Source: Pseudolabrys sp. (GTDB lineage Bacteria > Pseudomonadota > Alphaproteobacteria > Rhizobiales > Xanthobacteraceae). From it: a DNA stretch of 64,000 nucleotides. A program made the position numbers and the translations under genes. Shown piece after piece: positions 35,095 through 44,072 of the stretch. The stretch lies in the NCBI GenBank assembly GCA_017849615.1, contig JAFIGS010000034.1:1-64000 (forward strand). The letters are read 5' to 3'. Every line of letters starts with the position of its first letter. The stretch's first letter is position 1. Under the pieces are notes generated by a model. The model was not told the DNA's origin, did not search any database, and saw only the letters and a program-made list of their open reading frames with translations.

Positions 35095-35123
35095 TATATA
35101 GCCGCTTGTCCCGCGGGCGACAA
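35095..35123 (-). promoter_or_regulatory. candidate promoter for leuC leader
   Basis: On the minus strand TTGTCG (35123-35118) and TATATA (35100-35095) are spaced by 17 bp, close to the alphaproteobacterial housekeeping consensus. The next ATG starts seven bases after the -10 hexamer. Confidence 0.55.
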
Positions 35124-35264
35124 TAAAGCCGGAGCGTGCTTGTTTCAGCTTAAAACCGGGTGCGCCACACCTGCAATGGCCGGAACCGGCCTCGATCTCG
35201 GCCAATTTTTCGCAGAGTTTGGGCGCCGCCGTTCACCCCGAAGCGCCAGTTGAGGCTCGCGATC

Positions 35265-35753
35265 GTGGCAAAGACGTTCCGAAAGGCAGTCAAAGCCAAA
35301 GCCAAACCGAAAGCGAAGCCAAGGCCCGAACCGAAATCCGGCAAAGCGCCGGCGCCGGTCCTGCTGTCGGGCGGCAATCCGCAAATTGCCAAAGGCTACG
35401 GCGATGGTCCGGTGCAGAACTATGTCGCGGCGATGCCCGGCTGGAAGAAAGGCGTCGGCCAGCGCCTCGATGTGGTGGTCACGCGCACCGTTCCGAAAGT
35501 GCGGAAGGCGGTGAAGTGGAATTCGCCGCTCTATGGCATGGACGACAAGGAGTGGTTTCTGGGCATTCATGTCTTCACGAAATACGTGAAGGTGGCTTTC
35601 TTCCGTGGCGCCTTGCTCGACCCGGTGCCGCCCGGAACGTCGACCCAAAAAGAGGTGCGCTATCTCGACATCCGCGAGGACGATGATTTTGACGAGGCGC
35701 AGATTGCGCGATGGGTGAAGCAGGCCAGCAAGCTGCCGGGCGTGAAGATGTAG
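35265..35753 (+). CDS. DUF1801 domain-containing protein
   Basis: A 162-residue basic protein. The first 40 residues are an Lys/Ala/Pro-rich tail (KAVKAKAKPKAKPKAK type). The globular part has YVAAMPGWKKGVGQRLDVVV, VPKVRKAVKWNSPLYGM, KEWFLGIHVFTKYVKVAFFR and a C-terminal RYLDIREDDDFDEAQIARWV, as in DUF1801 proteins with the KW.xPxY motif. The basic tail suggests nucleic-acid contact, but no function is known. The GTG at 35265 follows TGAGG; an upstream in-frame start is possible. It converges on rplS. Confidence 0.8.
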   Translation: MAKTFRKAVKAKAKPKAKPRPEPKSGKAPAPVLLSGGNPQIAKGYGDGPVQNYVAAMPGWKKGVGQRLDVVVTRTVPKVRKAVKWNSPLYGMDDKEWFLGIHVFTKYVKVAFFRGALLDPVPPGTSTQKEVRYLDIREDDDFDEAQIARWVKQASKLPGVKM

Positions 35754-35763
35754 TCACCAAAGA

Positions 35764-35790
35764 AAAAGGACCGCGCAAGCGCGGCCCTTT
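35764..35790. terminator. bidirectional intrinsic terminator between the DUF1801 gene and rplS
   Basis: AAAAAGGACCGC-gcaa-GCGGCCCTTT forms an interrupted stem (CCGC/GCGG plus AAAGG/CCTTT) with A- and T-rich ends. It lies in the 63-bp gap between the convergent genes. Confidence 0.75.
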
Positions 35791-35816
35791 CCGGCATTCC
35801 CCCGGATAGCCGTAAC

Positions 35817-36203
35817 TTATGAAGCGGCGGCTTCCGCGCCGGTCGAGGCGGTCGCCTCGACGATACGGGCCTTCTTGCCGCGCAGCGCGCGCAGGTAATA
35901 CAGCTTGGCGCGGCGCACCTTGCCGCGGCGCACGACCTTGAGCGAGTCGATCGCCGGCGCGTAGAGCGGGAACACGCGCTCGACGCCTTCGCCGTACGAA
36001 ATCTTGCGGACCGTGAAGCTCTCATGGAGGCCGCGGCCCGAACGCGCGATGCACACGCCTTCGTAGGCCTGCACGCGGGTCTTGTCGCCTTCGGTCACCT
36101 TGACGTTGACGATCACGGTGTCGCCCGGCGCGAATTCCGGCAGCGTCCGGACGGCGGACAGCTTCTCGAGCTGCTCTTTCTCGATTTCCTGGATGATGTT
36201 CAT
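35817..36203 (-). CDS. rplS: 50S ribosomal protein L19
   Basis: A 128-residue large-subunit protein at the 30S-50S interface. Family landmarks are [60 protein letters not shown] and [18 protein letters not shown] short Ala/Glu-rich C-terminal extension is normal in this clade. It is the last gene of the ffh-rpsP-rimM-trmD-rplS block. About 230 bp including a palindromic repeat separate it from trmD, so it may have its own promoter. Confidence 0.98.
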   Translation of the reverse strand: MNIIQEIEKEQLEKLSAVRTLPEFAPGDTVIVNVKVTEGDKTRVQAYEGVCIARSGRGLHESFTVRKISYGEGVERVFPLYAPAIDSLKVVRRGKVRRAKLYYLRALRGKKARIVEATASTGAEAAAS

Positions 36204-36328
36204 GGCTCAAATCTCCGTCGGCAGCGCCAGCAACCGGCGCGCGGTTCAAGGCTCAAACTGAATGGGTTGGCCGGGCTTTTAGAGCAAAGATTGTGGCTTG
36301 TCACGTCTCTAAACCGCCCCCCGCGCCA

Positions 36329-36431
36329 GTCATTCCGGGGGCCGAGCGCCGCGAGGCAGCCCGGAATCCATAACCCCGGCTGCGGCGTATGGATTCCGGG
36401 TTCTCGGCCTGCGGCCTCGCCCCGGAATGAC
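36329..36431. repeat. dispersed palindromic repeat, family B copy 3
   Basis: GTCATTCCGGGGGCCGAGCG at the left, CCCGGAATCCATAACCCC and GTATGGATTCCGGG as the inner arms, and CCCCGGAATGAC at the right (103 bp). It interrupts the trmD-rplS gap and may attenuate read-through within this ribosomal operon. Confidence 0.87.
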
Positions 36432-36436
36432 GGATT

Positions 36437-37132
36437 CTATTGGTCTTTTCTCGCCAAAAAGGCCGCCCAGAGGTCCGGGCGGCGCTCCCGGGTGAGCCTT
36501 TCGGCCTCGGCCCGGCGCCAGGCGGCGACCTTGGCGTGGTCTCCGGAGGTCAGGATCTCGGGGATCGGCCGGCCCTCGAATACGGCGGGGCGGGTGTATT
36601 GAGGGTACTCCAGCAGGCCGTCGGAGAAGCTTTCCTCGACGCCGGAGGCCTCCTTGCCCATGACTCCCGGAATGAGGCGCACACAGGCGTCCAGCAGCGT
36701 CAGGGCGGCCATCTCGCCGCCGGACAGCACGAAATCGCCGAGGCAGACCTCCTCGAGGCCGCGGGCCTCGATCAGGCGCTCGTCGACGCCCTCGAAGCGG
36801 CCGCACAGGATCACCGCGCCGGGGCCGGCCGCCAGTTCGCGGACACGGGCTTGCGTCAGCGGCTTGCCGCGCGCGCTCATGATCAGGCGCGGGCGGGCAT
36901 CGAGCGGGATCGCGTCCAGCGCGCGGGCCAGCACGTCCGCCTTCATTACCATGCCGGGGCCGCCGCCGGCGGGCGTGTCGTCCACCGTGCCGTGCTTGTC
37001 GGTGGCGTGGTCGCGAATTTGGCGAGCCTCCAGCGACCACAGGCCGTTCGCCAGCGCCCTGCCGGCGAGGCTGACGCCGAGCGGGCCGGGAAACATCTCC
37101 GGATAGAGCGTGAGGATGGTGGCGCGGAACAT
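36437..37132 (-). CDS. trmD: tRNA (guanine(37)-N1)-methyltransferase
   Basis: A SPOUT-class enzyme making m1G37 in tRNAs, which prevents +1 frameshifting (231 residues from this start). Conserved segments are [61 protein letters not shown] (SAM trefoil knot), and [21 protein letters not shown] with the catalytic Asp. Two starts are possible: ATG at 37132 (MFRATIL, matching homologues) or GTG at 37141, which would overlap the rimM stop by four bases. Confidence 0.97.
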   Translation of the reverse strand: MFRATILTLYPEMFPGPLGVSLAGRALANGLWSLEARQIRDHATDKHGTVDDTPAGGGPGMVMKADVLARALDAIPLDARPRLIMSARGKPLTQARVRELAAGPGAVILCGRFEGVDERLIEARGLEEVCLGDFVLSGGEMAALTLLDACVRLIPGVMGKEASGVEESFSDGLLEYPQYTRPAVFEGRPIPEILTSGDHAKVAAWRRAEAERLTRERRPDLWAAFLARKDQ

Positions 37133-37137
37133 CGCCG

Positions 37138-37680
37138 TCACTCGATGATCGACGGCAGCACGACCGTGATCTTGCCGCCCTGGATATCGACCTGGGGCAC
37201 CACGGCGTTGCTGAACGGCAGCAGCAGCGGCTCGCCGCCTTGCGGCGTTACGATTTCAATGAGGTCGCCGGCGCCGAAATTATACAGCGCCGTCACCTTG
37301 CCGAGCGCGACGCCCTCGGGTGACACGGCGGCGAGGCCGATGAGATCGGCGTGATAATACGTGTCGTCGTCGTCGATGACCGGCAGGCGATCGCGCGGCA
37401 CATAGAGATCGGTGTTGGTGAGTTTCTCGGCCGCGGTGCGGTCGGGCACGCCGGAGAGACGGGCGACGAAGTGATCCTTCGCCGCGCGCATGCTCTCGAT
37501 GTCGAAGGTGCGCTTGCCGTCGAGCGTTTCGAACGGGCCGTAGTCGGCGATGGCCGCCGGGTCCTCGGTGAAGGACCACAGCTTGACCTCGCCGCGCACG
37601 CCATGCGCCGCGCCAATGCGCGCGACGCAGACTCGGTTCTTGTCCGCGGGGCTAAGTGGCTTGCTGTCGCTGCGCGCCAC
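37138..37680 (-). CDS. rimM: ribosome maturation factor RimM
   Basis: A 30S assembly factor acting on the head around S19 (180 residues). The N-terminal domain has [21 protein letters not shown], and the C-terminal PRC-barrel has [20 protein letters not shown] and [15 protein letters not shown]. It starts with GTG 12 bases after rpsP and ends next to trmD, the conserved rpsP-rimM-trmD order. The first 13 residues ([13 protein letters not shown]) are a polar extension. Confidence 0.96.
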   Translation of the reverse strand: MARSDSKPLSPADKNRVCVARIGAAHGVRGEVKLWSFTEDPAAIADYGPFETLDGKRTFDIESMRAAKDHFVARLSGVPDRTAAEKLTNTDLYVPRDRLPVIDDDDTYYHADLIGLAAVSPEGVALGKVTALYNFGAGDLIEIVTPQGGEPLLLPFSNAVVPQVDIQGGKITVVLPSIIE

Positions 37681-37692
37681 GACTTAGCGCGA

Positions 37693-38031
37693 TCAGGCCG
37701 CCGGGGCCTTGGCGGCCTCTTCGGCCTTCGCCTTGCGTTCCTTGCGCGGCACGGCCTTCTCCGGGTTGTTGCGCACGGTGCGCTTGGCAACGCCGGCCTT
37801 GTCGAGGAAGCGCATCACGCGGTCGGACGGCTGCGCGCCCTTCTTCATCCACTCCTTGACCTTCTCGTAGTCGAGCTTGAGGCGCTCTTCCTTGTCCTTC
37901 GGCAGCAGCGGATTGAAGTAGCCGAGACGCTCGATGAAGCGGCCGTCGCGCGGCGAGCGCGAGTCGGCGAGCACGATGTGATAGAACGGGCGCTTCTTGG
38001 TGCCGGCGCGGGCCATGCGGATGACGAGCAT
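37693..38031 (-). CDS. rpsP: 30S ribosomal protein S16
   Basis: A 112-residue small-subunit protein. The body has [39 protein letters not shown] and [18 protein letters not shown], followed by a Lys/Ala-rich tail typical of alphaproteobacteria. It lies 48 bp downstream of ffh and opens the conserved rpsP-rimM-trmD cluster. Confidence 0.98.
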   Translation of the reverse strand: MLVIRMARAGTKKRPFYHIVLADSRSPRDGRFIERLGYFNPLLPKDKEERLKLDYEKVKEWMKKGAQPSDRVMRFLDKAGVAKRTVRNNPEKAVPRKERKAKAEEAAKAPAA

Positions 38032-38079
38032 TTTCAGGTTTCCTTTCAGGTATCTCGATCGTTGATGTGTTGAAGCTGC

Positions 38080-39636
38080 TTATTTCTTTTTCCCGAAGCC
38101 CGGCAGTCCGCCGGGTCCGGGGAATTTCCCGCCAAGGCCGGGAAGCCCCGGCATGTTCGGCGGCAATTTCGGCATCGTCGGCGGAAGTCCTCCGCCACCC
38201 GGGAAGCCCGGCGGCAACTGGCCGCCACCGCCGCCCGGCATGCTCTTGGCGATCTCGGCAAGCTGCTCCGGCGAGGGCGCGGCGCCGCCGCCCAGCCCAA
38301 GCATCTGGCCGAGGCCGGCCATCGGTCCGCGCTTTGCGCCCTTGCCCATGGCCTTCATCATGTCGGCCATGCCGCGATGCATTTTCAGCAGCTTGTTGAT
38401 CTGTTCGGACGAGGTGCCCGAGCCCGCGGCGATGCGCTTCTTGCGGCTGTTCTTGAGCAAATCCGGATTGCGCCGCTCCTGCGGCGTCATCGATTCGATG
38501 ATCGCGACCTGACGCTTGAGCAGCTTGTCGTCCATGCCGGCGGCGGCGATCTGGTTCTTCATCTTGGCGATGCCGGGCATCATGCCCATCAGGCCGCCGA
38601 GCCCGCCCATCGACATCATCTGATTGAGCTGATCGCGCATGTCGTTGAGGTCGAACTGACCCTTGCGCATCTTCTCGGCGGTGCGCGCCGCTTTTTCGGC
38701 GTCGATATTGGCCGCGGCCTTTTCGACGAGCGAGACGATGTCGCCCATGCCGAGAATGCGGCCGGCGATGCGCGCGGGATCGAACTCCTCGAGCGCATCC
38801 ATCTTTTCGCCGGTGCCGATCAGCTTGATCGGCTTCTGCGTGACGGCGCGCATCGACAGCGCGGCGCCGCCGCGGCCGTCGCCGTCGACGCGGGTGAGCA
38901 CGATGCCGGTGAGGCCGACGCGTTCGTTGAAAGAACGCGCCAGATTGACGGCGTCCTGGCCGGTCAGCGAATCCGCGACGAGCAGCACTTCATGCGGATT
39001 GGCGGTGCGCTTGACCTCGGCCGCCTCGTTCATCATCTCGTCGTCGAGCGTGGTGCGGCCGGCGGTGTCGAGCAGCACGACGTCATAGCCGCCGAGACGG
39101 CCGGCATCGAGCGCGCGGCGCGCGATCTGCGGCGGCTGCTGGCCGGCAACGACGGGCAAGGTGTCGATGCCGGTTTCGCGGCCGAGCACGGCCAATTGCT
39201 CCATCGCGGCCGGACGGCGCACGTCGAGCGAGGCCATCAAAACTTTCTTCTTCTGGCGTTCGGTGAGGCGCTTCGCCAGCTTCGCGGTGGTGGTGGTTTT
39301 GCCGGAGCCCTGCAGACCGACCATCATGATGGCGACCGGCGGCGCGGCATGCAGGTCGATCGCCTGCGCTTCGGCGCCCAGGGTCGCGACGAGCTGGTCG
39401 TGCACGATCTTGACGACCATCTGGCCGGGCGTGACCGACTTGACGACCGTGGCGCCGATGGCCTCCTTGCGCACGCTGTCGACGAAGTCGCGGGCGACAT
39501 CGAGCGCCACGTCGGCCTCGAGCAGCGCCCGGCGCACCTCACGCATCGCGGCGTCGACGTCGGCTTCCGACAGCGCGCCGCGGCGGGTGAGGCGGTCGAG
39601 AATGCCGCCAAGTTTTTCCGACAGATTGTCGAACAT
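38080..39636 (-). CDS. ffh: signal recognition particle protein Ffh
   Basis: The SRP54-type GTPase that binds 4.5S RNA and signal sequences for co-translational membrane targeting (518 residues). The N domain precedes the G domain, whose P-loop GLQGSGKTTT is at residues 107-116, followed by DVRRPAAMEQL, LLDTAGR and TRVDGDGRGGAALS. The Met-rich M domain (about 300-435) has GQFDLNDMRDQLNQMMSMGG and the RNA-binding IAAGSGTSSEQINKLLK. The last 80 residues are an unusual Gly/Pro/Met-rich tail. The start at 39636 (MFDNLSEKL) matches the family. Its receptor FtsY is encoded at 45476. Confidence 0.98.
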   Translation of the reverse strand: MFDNLSEKLGGILDRLTRRGALSEADVDAAMREVRRALLEADVALDVARDFVDSVRKEAIGATVVKSVTPGQMVVKIVHDQLVATLGAEAQAIDLHAAPPVAIMMVGLQGSGKTTTTAKLAKRLTERQKKKVLMASLDVRRPAAMEQLAVLGRETGIDTLPVVAGQQPPQIARRALDAGRLGGYDVVLLDTAGRTTLDDEMMNEAAEVKRTANPHEVLLVADSLTGQDAVNLARSFNERVGLTGIVLTRVDGDGRGGAALSMRAVTQKPIKLIGTGEKMDALEEFDPARIAGRILGMGDIVSLVEKAAANIDAEKAARTAEKMRKGQFDLNDMRDQLNQMMSMGGLGGLMGMMPGIAKMKNQIAAAGMDDKLLKRQVAIIESMTPQERRNPDLLKNSRKKRIAAGSGTSSEQINKLLKMHRGMADMMKAMGKGAKRGPMAGLGQMLGLGGGAAPSPEQLAEIAKSMPGGGGGQLPPGFPGGGGLPPTMPKLPPNMPGLPGLGGKFPGPGGLPGFGKKK

Positions 39637-39883
39637 CCAAAATCCTCGTGCTCTCGCGGGTTTCGAGCCTGACAAAACGCGACGACGCCCGAGGGCGCAT
39701 TGCGCTGTCGGGCGGTGGCCTCCGGCCTCATGGGACCGGTCGGCGGGGCGAATTCGTCAGTCTCTATCGAGAACGGCGGGAAACTAGGGACCGGGGGCGG
39801 TCAAGTCAAGGCGAGTCTGGCCGCGGCGCGGCCGCCGGGCCCGGAGGCGTTTTTCGCTATGTCTCTGATGAATATACGAAAAA

Positions 39884-40585
39884 TCAGGGCGCCAGCTCGA
39901 AGGTCACCGAGATGGCGGCGCGCAGCAGCTGCTCGCCCGGCGCCACCGGCACGGCGGAAGCCCGCATCGCCTGCACGACCGGCCGCGGCGGGCTCGACCC
40001 TTCCTCGGAAATCGAACTTACCGGGCCGAGCTTGACCCCGGCGGCCTTGGCATAGAGTTCGGCCTTGCGGCGCGCATCGGCGACGGCGTCGTCGCGCGCC
40101 TGGTCGAGCAGCTTCGACTGCTCCGACACGACGAATTCGATGCCGGACATCTCGTTGGCGCCGGCGGCGATGGCGCGATCGAGAATGCCGGGGAATTTCT
40201 CGATCTCGCGGATGCGGATGCTCACCTGATTGGTGACCTGAAAGCCCAGCAGCCGCGCCGGTCCGGCCTTGCCCTGTTCGTATTGCGGCTGCAGCGACAG
40301 GCGCGAAGTCTGCACATCGCGGTCGGCGACGCCGGATTCCTTGATGGCCGCCAGCACACTGGTCATCTGTCGGGCATTGGCTTCGCTCGCCTCGCGCGCG
40401 TTCTTGCCCTGGCTGGTGACGCCAAGGCGGATATTGGCGTTGTCGGGCGCGACCGAAGTGGTGGCTTCGCCGGTGACGGTGATCGAGCGCTCGGCGGCGC
40501 GGGCGGCCGCGGGCACCATCGGCGCCGCCAGCAGGCCGACGGCAATCATCATGGAGAGGGAACGGCGGGACAGCGGTTTCATCAT
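39884..40585 (-). CDS. SIMPL domain-containing exported protein (DUF541)
   Basis: A 233-residue periplasmic protein with an N-terminal signal (MIAVGLLAAPMVPAAARAAE). The SIMPL domain has RSITVTGEATTSVAPDNANI, SRLSLQPQYE, LGFQVTNQVSIRIREIEKFP and DDAVADARRKAELYAKAAGV. Family members include oxidative-stress and 26-kDa outer-membrane-associated proteins, but no biochemical role is fixed. The start codon directly abuts the stop of the upstream GyrI-like gene (TAA-ATG), so the two are translationally linked. Confidence 0.88.
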   Translation of the reverse strand: MMKPLSRRSLSMMIAVGLLAAPMVPAAARAAERSITVTGEATTSVAPDNANIRLGVTSQGKNAREASEANARQMTSVLAAIKESGVADRDVQTSRLSLQPQYEQGKAGPARLLGFQVTNQVSIRIREIEKFPGILDRAIAAGANEMSGIEFVVSEQSKLLDQARDDAVADARRKAELYAKAAGVKLGPVSSISEEGSSPPRPVVQAMRASAVPVAPGEQLLRAAISVTFELAP

Positions 40586-41251
40586 TTATTTCACCGGCAC
40601 ATAGACGTTGATGACGAGGGCGTTCGGATCGCTCTTGGCCGGATCCGATGCGTATTCCTCGATGAACAGATCCTGCGCTTCGAGGTTGCGGTCATCGAGA
40701 TAGTTGGTGATCGCTTCATAGGTCGTATCCATCGAATCGTAGGAGCCGCGATGGACGAATTTCAGCGCCTTGCCGGAGGGCGCCTTGCCCGAGGCGATAT
40801 CGCCCTTCGGCGGATTGGCCATCGGCTGCGCGATGATGACGCTGGCCTGGAAAGAGAAGCCGGTGTCGTCGGTCTCGGTATAGACCGTGAGATAAGGACC
40901 AGACGGCTTGATGTTCTGCTTGGCGAGATAGTCGTTCAGCGACTTGAAGGAGTCGATGAGGGTATCGAAGGCCGTGTCCCAATTGGTATGGCCCTTGATG
41001 TAGACGACGGTGCGGTCGGGAAGCTGCACTTCCTCGCCGAAGGCGTCGCCCGGCTGCGCGGGCATCGGCGCGTGCGGCTTGATGTCCGGCATCGGCGCCG
41101 CCGGAGTGGGGCCTTGTCCGGACCCCTGTCCCGGTTTCGGGGCATCGGGAGCGCCTTGCGCCAGCGCCGGCTGCCCCAGCGCCAGCCAGGCCGCCGCGAC
41201 CGCGATCAGGCCGGTATGGCAGGCAAAGCGCAGGCTCCGCGCTCCGGACAT
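40586..41251 (-). CDS. exported GyrI-like / effector-binding (SOUL-type) domain protein
   Basis: A 221-residue protein with a signal peptide (about residues 1-32, ending ALAQ), a Pro/Gly-rich linker (PKPGQGSGQGPTPAAP), and a C-terminal domain containing RTVVYIKGHTNWDTAFDTL, GPYLTVYTETDD, KALKFVHRGSYDSMDTTYEA and LFIEEYASDP. The latter two segments match the GyrI-like small-molecule-binding fold, here periplasmic. It precedes and abuts the SIMPL gene and is divergent from dapF. The ligand is unknown. Confidence 0.8.
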   Translation of the reverse strand: MSGARSLRFACHTGLIAVAAAWLALGQPALAQGAPDAPKPGQGSGQGPTPAAPMPDIKPHAPMPAQPGDAFGEEVQLPDRTVVYIKGHTNWDTAFDTLIDSFKSLNDYLAKQNIKPSGPYLTVYTETDDTGFSFQASVIIAQPMANPPKGDIASGKAPSGKALKFVHRGSYDSMDTTYEAITNYLDDRNLEAQDLFIEEYASDPAKSDPNALVINVYVPVK

Positions 41252-41392
41252 TGTGCGCTCTCCGTCCAAGTCGACGATTCGTTTTGGCAAATGCAATCCT
41301 ATCACGGCCCCTAGCCAATGGGGCGATCTTTGGCCATATAAACCGGGCGAAAGCCGGGCAGGGCCCCGGTTTTCCAGAACCGCCGGCGGACC

Positions 41393-42271
41393 ATGGGCAC
41401 GCTTTCCAACAAGGCCTTCGTGAAGATGAACGGCATCGGCAACGAGATCGTCGTTGTCGATCTGCGCGCCGACACGCCGCGCGCCGCGCCGATCGCCGCC
41501 GATGAGGCGCGGGCGGCGGCGTCTCCCGCGGGCGCCCCCTATGACCAGTTGATGGCGCTTTATCCGCCGCGCACGCCGGGCACCGACGCCTTCATCCGCA
41601 TCTACAACAATGACGGCTCCGAAGCCGGCGCCTGCGGCAACGGCATGCGCTGCGTCGCCACGCTCGTGTCGGATGCCAACGGCAAGTCGAAGCTCGTGTT
41701 CGAGACCGGCGCCGGCATTCTCAATGCCTGGAAGAACGATAACGGCCAGTTCACCATCGACATGGGCAAGCCGCGTTTTGCCTGGAACGAGATTCCGCTG
41801 GCCGAGGAATTCCGCGACACGCGGACGATCGAATTGCAAGCCGGGCCGATCGACGCGCCGATCCTACATTCGCCGTCGGTCGTCAATATGGGCAATCCGC
41901 ACGCGATCTTCTGGGTCGAAGATCCCTATGCCTACGACCTCGAGAAGTTCGGGCCGCTGCTCGAGAACCATCCGATCTTTCCCGACCGCGCCAACATCAC
42001 GTTGGCGCATATCGTCGATCGCGAGCACATCGTCATGCGCACCTGGGAGCGCGGCGCGGGATTGACGCGCGCCTGCGGCTCGGCGGCCTGCGCCACCGCT
42101 GTGGCGGCGGCGCGGCTCAAGCGCACCGAGCGCAAGGTGCACATGACATTACCCGGCGGCGAGCTCGTCATCGAGTGGCGCGCCAGCGACGATCACGTGC
42201 TGATGACCGGACCTGTGGCGTTCGAGTTCAACGGCACGTTCGATCCGAAGCTGTTCGAGAAGGCGTCGTGA
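41393..42271 (+). CDS. dapF: diaminopimelate epimerase
   Basis: Converts LL- to meso-diaminopimelate for lysine and peptidoglycan (292 residues, PLP-independent). The two catalytic cysteines are C81 in GACGNGMRC and the second in [10 protein letters not shown]. Substrate loops are [25 protein letters not shown] and [12 protein letters not shown]. The first segment carries Gly-Ile-Gly-Asn-Glu, a normal variant of the family's GLGND. The start at 41393 is the only good ATG. A family A repeat separates it from mtaB. Confidence 0.97.
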   Translation: MGTLSNKAFVKMNGIGNEIVVVDLRADTPRAAPIAADEARAAASPAGAPYDQLMALYPPRTPGTDAFIRIYNNDGSEAGACGNGMRCVATLVSDANGKSKLVFETGAGILNAWKNDNGQFTIDMGKPRFAWNEIPLAEEFRDTRTIELQAGPIDAPILHSPSVVNMGNPHAIFWVEDPYAYDLEKFGPLLENHPIFPDRANITLAHIVDREHIVMRTWERGAGLTRACGSAACATAVAAARLKRTERKVHMTLPGGELVIEWRASDDHVLMTGPVAFEFNGTFDPKLFEKAS

Positions 42272-42283
42272 CAACGCACGTTT

Positions 42284-42400
42284 CTTCACCTCTCCCATGG
42301 GGAGAGGTCGCCCGCCGCAGGCGGGCGGGTGAGGGGATTGGATCTATCGATAGACACTTGCCCCCTCACCCCAACCCTCTCCCCCAAGGGGAGAGGGGGA
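42284..42400. repeat. dispersed palindromic repeat, family A copy 3
   Basis: TTCACCTCTCCCatgGGGAGAGGTCGCCCGCCGCAGGCGGGCGGGTGAGGGG at the left, ACTTGCCCCCTCACCCCAACCCTCTCCCCcaaGGGGAGAGGGG at the right. It is in the same orientation as the 28491 copy. The variable middle hairpin differs (CCCGCCgcaGGCGGG instead of GGCTCA...TGAGCC), showing compensatory change. It lies between the co-directional dapF and mtaB genes. Confidence 0.88.
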
Positions 42401-42449
42401 TCGTCAGAGTGCTGCGAAGCGCCGCATTTCATGGTGTGGAGTTGGCGCG

Positions 42450-43670
42450 ATGAGCATCTCCGTCCTTACTTTCGGTTGCCGGCTGAACATCGCCGAATCC
42501 GAGGTGATCAAGCGCGAGGCCGAGGCCGGCGGTGTCACCGATGCGGTGGTGTTCAACACCTGCGCGGTGACGGCGGAGGCCGTGAAGCAGGCGCGGCAGA
42601 GCATTCGCCGCGTCAGGCGCGAGCAGCCCGACACCAGGATCATCGTCACCGGCTGCGCGGCGCAGGCCGACAGCGCGCCATTCGCGGCGATGCCGGAAGT
42701 GAACCGCGTGCTCGGCAATGACGAAAAGCTCAGCGCAGCCGCGTGGCGCGGCGATGCGCGTGTCGCCGTCGGCGATATCATGGCATCAACGGGCATCAGG
42801 GCGCATGGCATCGATGCCATCGACGGTCATACCCGCGCTTTCGTGCAGGTGCAGAACGGTTGCGACCATCGCTGCACCTTCTGCATCATCCCGTTCGGCC
42901 GCGGCAATTCGCGCTCGCTGCCGGCTGAGGACGTGATCGCGCAGGCGCGGCGGCTCGTCGCCAATGGCTATCGCGAGATCGTGCTGACCGGCGTCGACAT
43001 CACCAGCTATCGCGACGGCGAGTTGAAGCTCGGCGCGCTGGTGAAGCGGCTGCTGCGCGGGGTGCCGGAGATCGCCCGGCTGCGCCTGTCATCGATCGAT
43101 TCGGTCGAGGCCGATGTTGACCTGCTCGACGCGCTGGCCAAAGAGCCGCGGCTGATGCCGCATCTGCATCTGTCGTTGCAGGCCGGCGACGACATGATCC
43201 TCAAGCGCATGAAGCGCCGCCATTCGCGCGCCGACGCCATCGCTTTTTGCGACGAGGTCCGCCGTTTGCGGCCCGATGTGGTGTTCGGCGCCGATATCAT
43301 CGCCGGCTTTCCGACCGAGACGGACGACATGTTCGCGCGGTCGCTCGATCTGGTCGATGACTGCGGGCTGACGCAGCTTCATGTGTTTCCGTTTTCGCCG
43401 CGGCCCGGCACGCCGGCGGCGCGCATGCCGCAGCTCGACCGCGCGCTCATCAAGGGGCGCGCCCAGCGCCTGCGCGAGCGCGGCGAAGCGGCGTTGCGCG
43501 CGCATCTCGACGCCCAGGTTGGCGCCACGCATCGGGTGCTCACCGAGCGCGGCGGCATTGCGCGCACCGAGCAGTTCACTGCGGTGCGGCTCAATGCGTC
43601 GCTGGCGCCGGGGCTGTTTCTCGATCTCACGGTCGCCGGCCACGATGGCCGGCAGTTGCTGGCGGCATGA
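42450..43670 (+). CDS. mtaB: tRNA (N6-threonylcarbamoyladenosine(37)-C2)-methylthiotransferase MtaB
   Basis: A radical-SAM methylthiotransferase making ms2t6A37 in ANN-decoding tRNAs (406 residues). The UPF0004 N-terminal domain contributes FGCRLNIAESEV, NTCAVTAEAVKQ and TGCAAQA with the auxiliary-cluster cysteines. The radical-SAM motif is NGCDHRCTFCIIPFGRGNSR, and IVLTGVDITSY and RLSSIDSVEAD are family-typical. A C-terminal TRAM-like stretch ends the protein. The next gene's ATG overlaps its TGA (ATGA). Confidence 0.95.
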   Translation: MSISVLTFGCRLNIAESEVIKREAEAGGVTDAVVFNTCAVTAEAVKQARQSIRRVRREQPDTRIIVTGCAAQADSAPFAAMPEVNRVLGNDEKLSAAAWRGDARVAVGDIMASTGIRAHGIDAIDGHTRAFVQVQNGCDHRCTFCIIPFGRGNSRSLPAEDVIAQARRLVANGYREIVLTGVDITSYRDGELKLGALVKRLLRGVPEIARLRLSSIDSVEADVDLLDALAKEPRLMPHLHLSLQAGDDMILKRMKRRHSRADAIAFCDEVRRLRPDVVFGADIIAGFPTETDDMFARSLDLVDDCGLTQLHVFPFSPRPGTPAARMPQLDRALIKGRAQRLRERGEAALRAHLDAQVGATHRVLTERGGIARTEQFTAVRLNASLAPGLFLDLTVAGHDGRQLLAA

Positions 43671-44056
43671 GTATGACACGTATTGCGCTCGCAGCATTGA
43701 TGGGCCTCGTCGCGGCGTCTGCGATGGCGCAGGACGCGCCGCCTTATGTCGGGCAGTGGGCGGTCGAAGGGCCGGATGCCTGCCGCGACGGCGGCAATGA
43801 CGATCTGAAAGCCAGCTTCTCGACGACAGCGATCGAGTATTACGCCAGCACCTGCCGCGTCGTGTCGTCACGCCGCCTGTCGAAGTCGGGCAACGATGCG
43901 CACCGGCTGAAGCTCGCCTGCGAAGGCGAGGGTGTGAAGGTCAGCCGCGACGTCACTTTGATCGTGCTCGAAAAGACCGGGCAACGGCCGGACCTGATGC
44001 TGCAGATCGATGCGGCGACCTGGGCCACACTCACGTATCAGCGCTGCGGCCAATGA
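43667..44056 (+). CDS. hypothetical exported protein
   Basis: A 129-residue protein with a signal peptide (IALAALMGLVAASAMAQ, cleavage near residue 22). The mature part PYVGQWAVEGPDACRDG then has four cysteines (DACRD, STCRV, LACEG and a final RCGQ), suggesting two disulfides in the periplasm. Similar small proteins occur in Rhizobiales without assigned function. It is translationally coupled to mtaB by an ATGA overlap, although a functional link to tRNA modification is not obvious. Confidence 0.75.
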   Translation: MSMTRIALAALMGLVAASAMAQDAPPYVGQWAVEGPDACRDGGNDDLKASFSTTAIEYYASTCRVVSSRRLSKSGNDAHRLKLACEGEGVKVSRDVTLIVLEKTGQRPDLMLQIDAATWATLTYQRCGQ

Positions 44057-44072
44057 TCGGGTGGAGACGGAA

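Noticed and set aside
22035-42400. CRISPR array
   Set aside because: The repeated palindromes are single dispersed copies thousands of bases apart, without regular spacers or cas genes.
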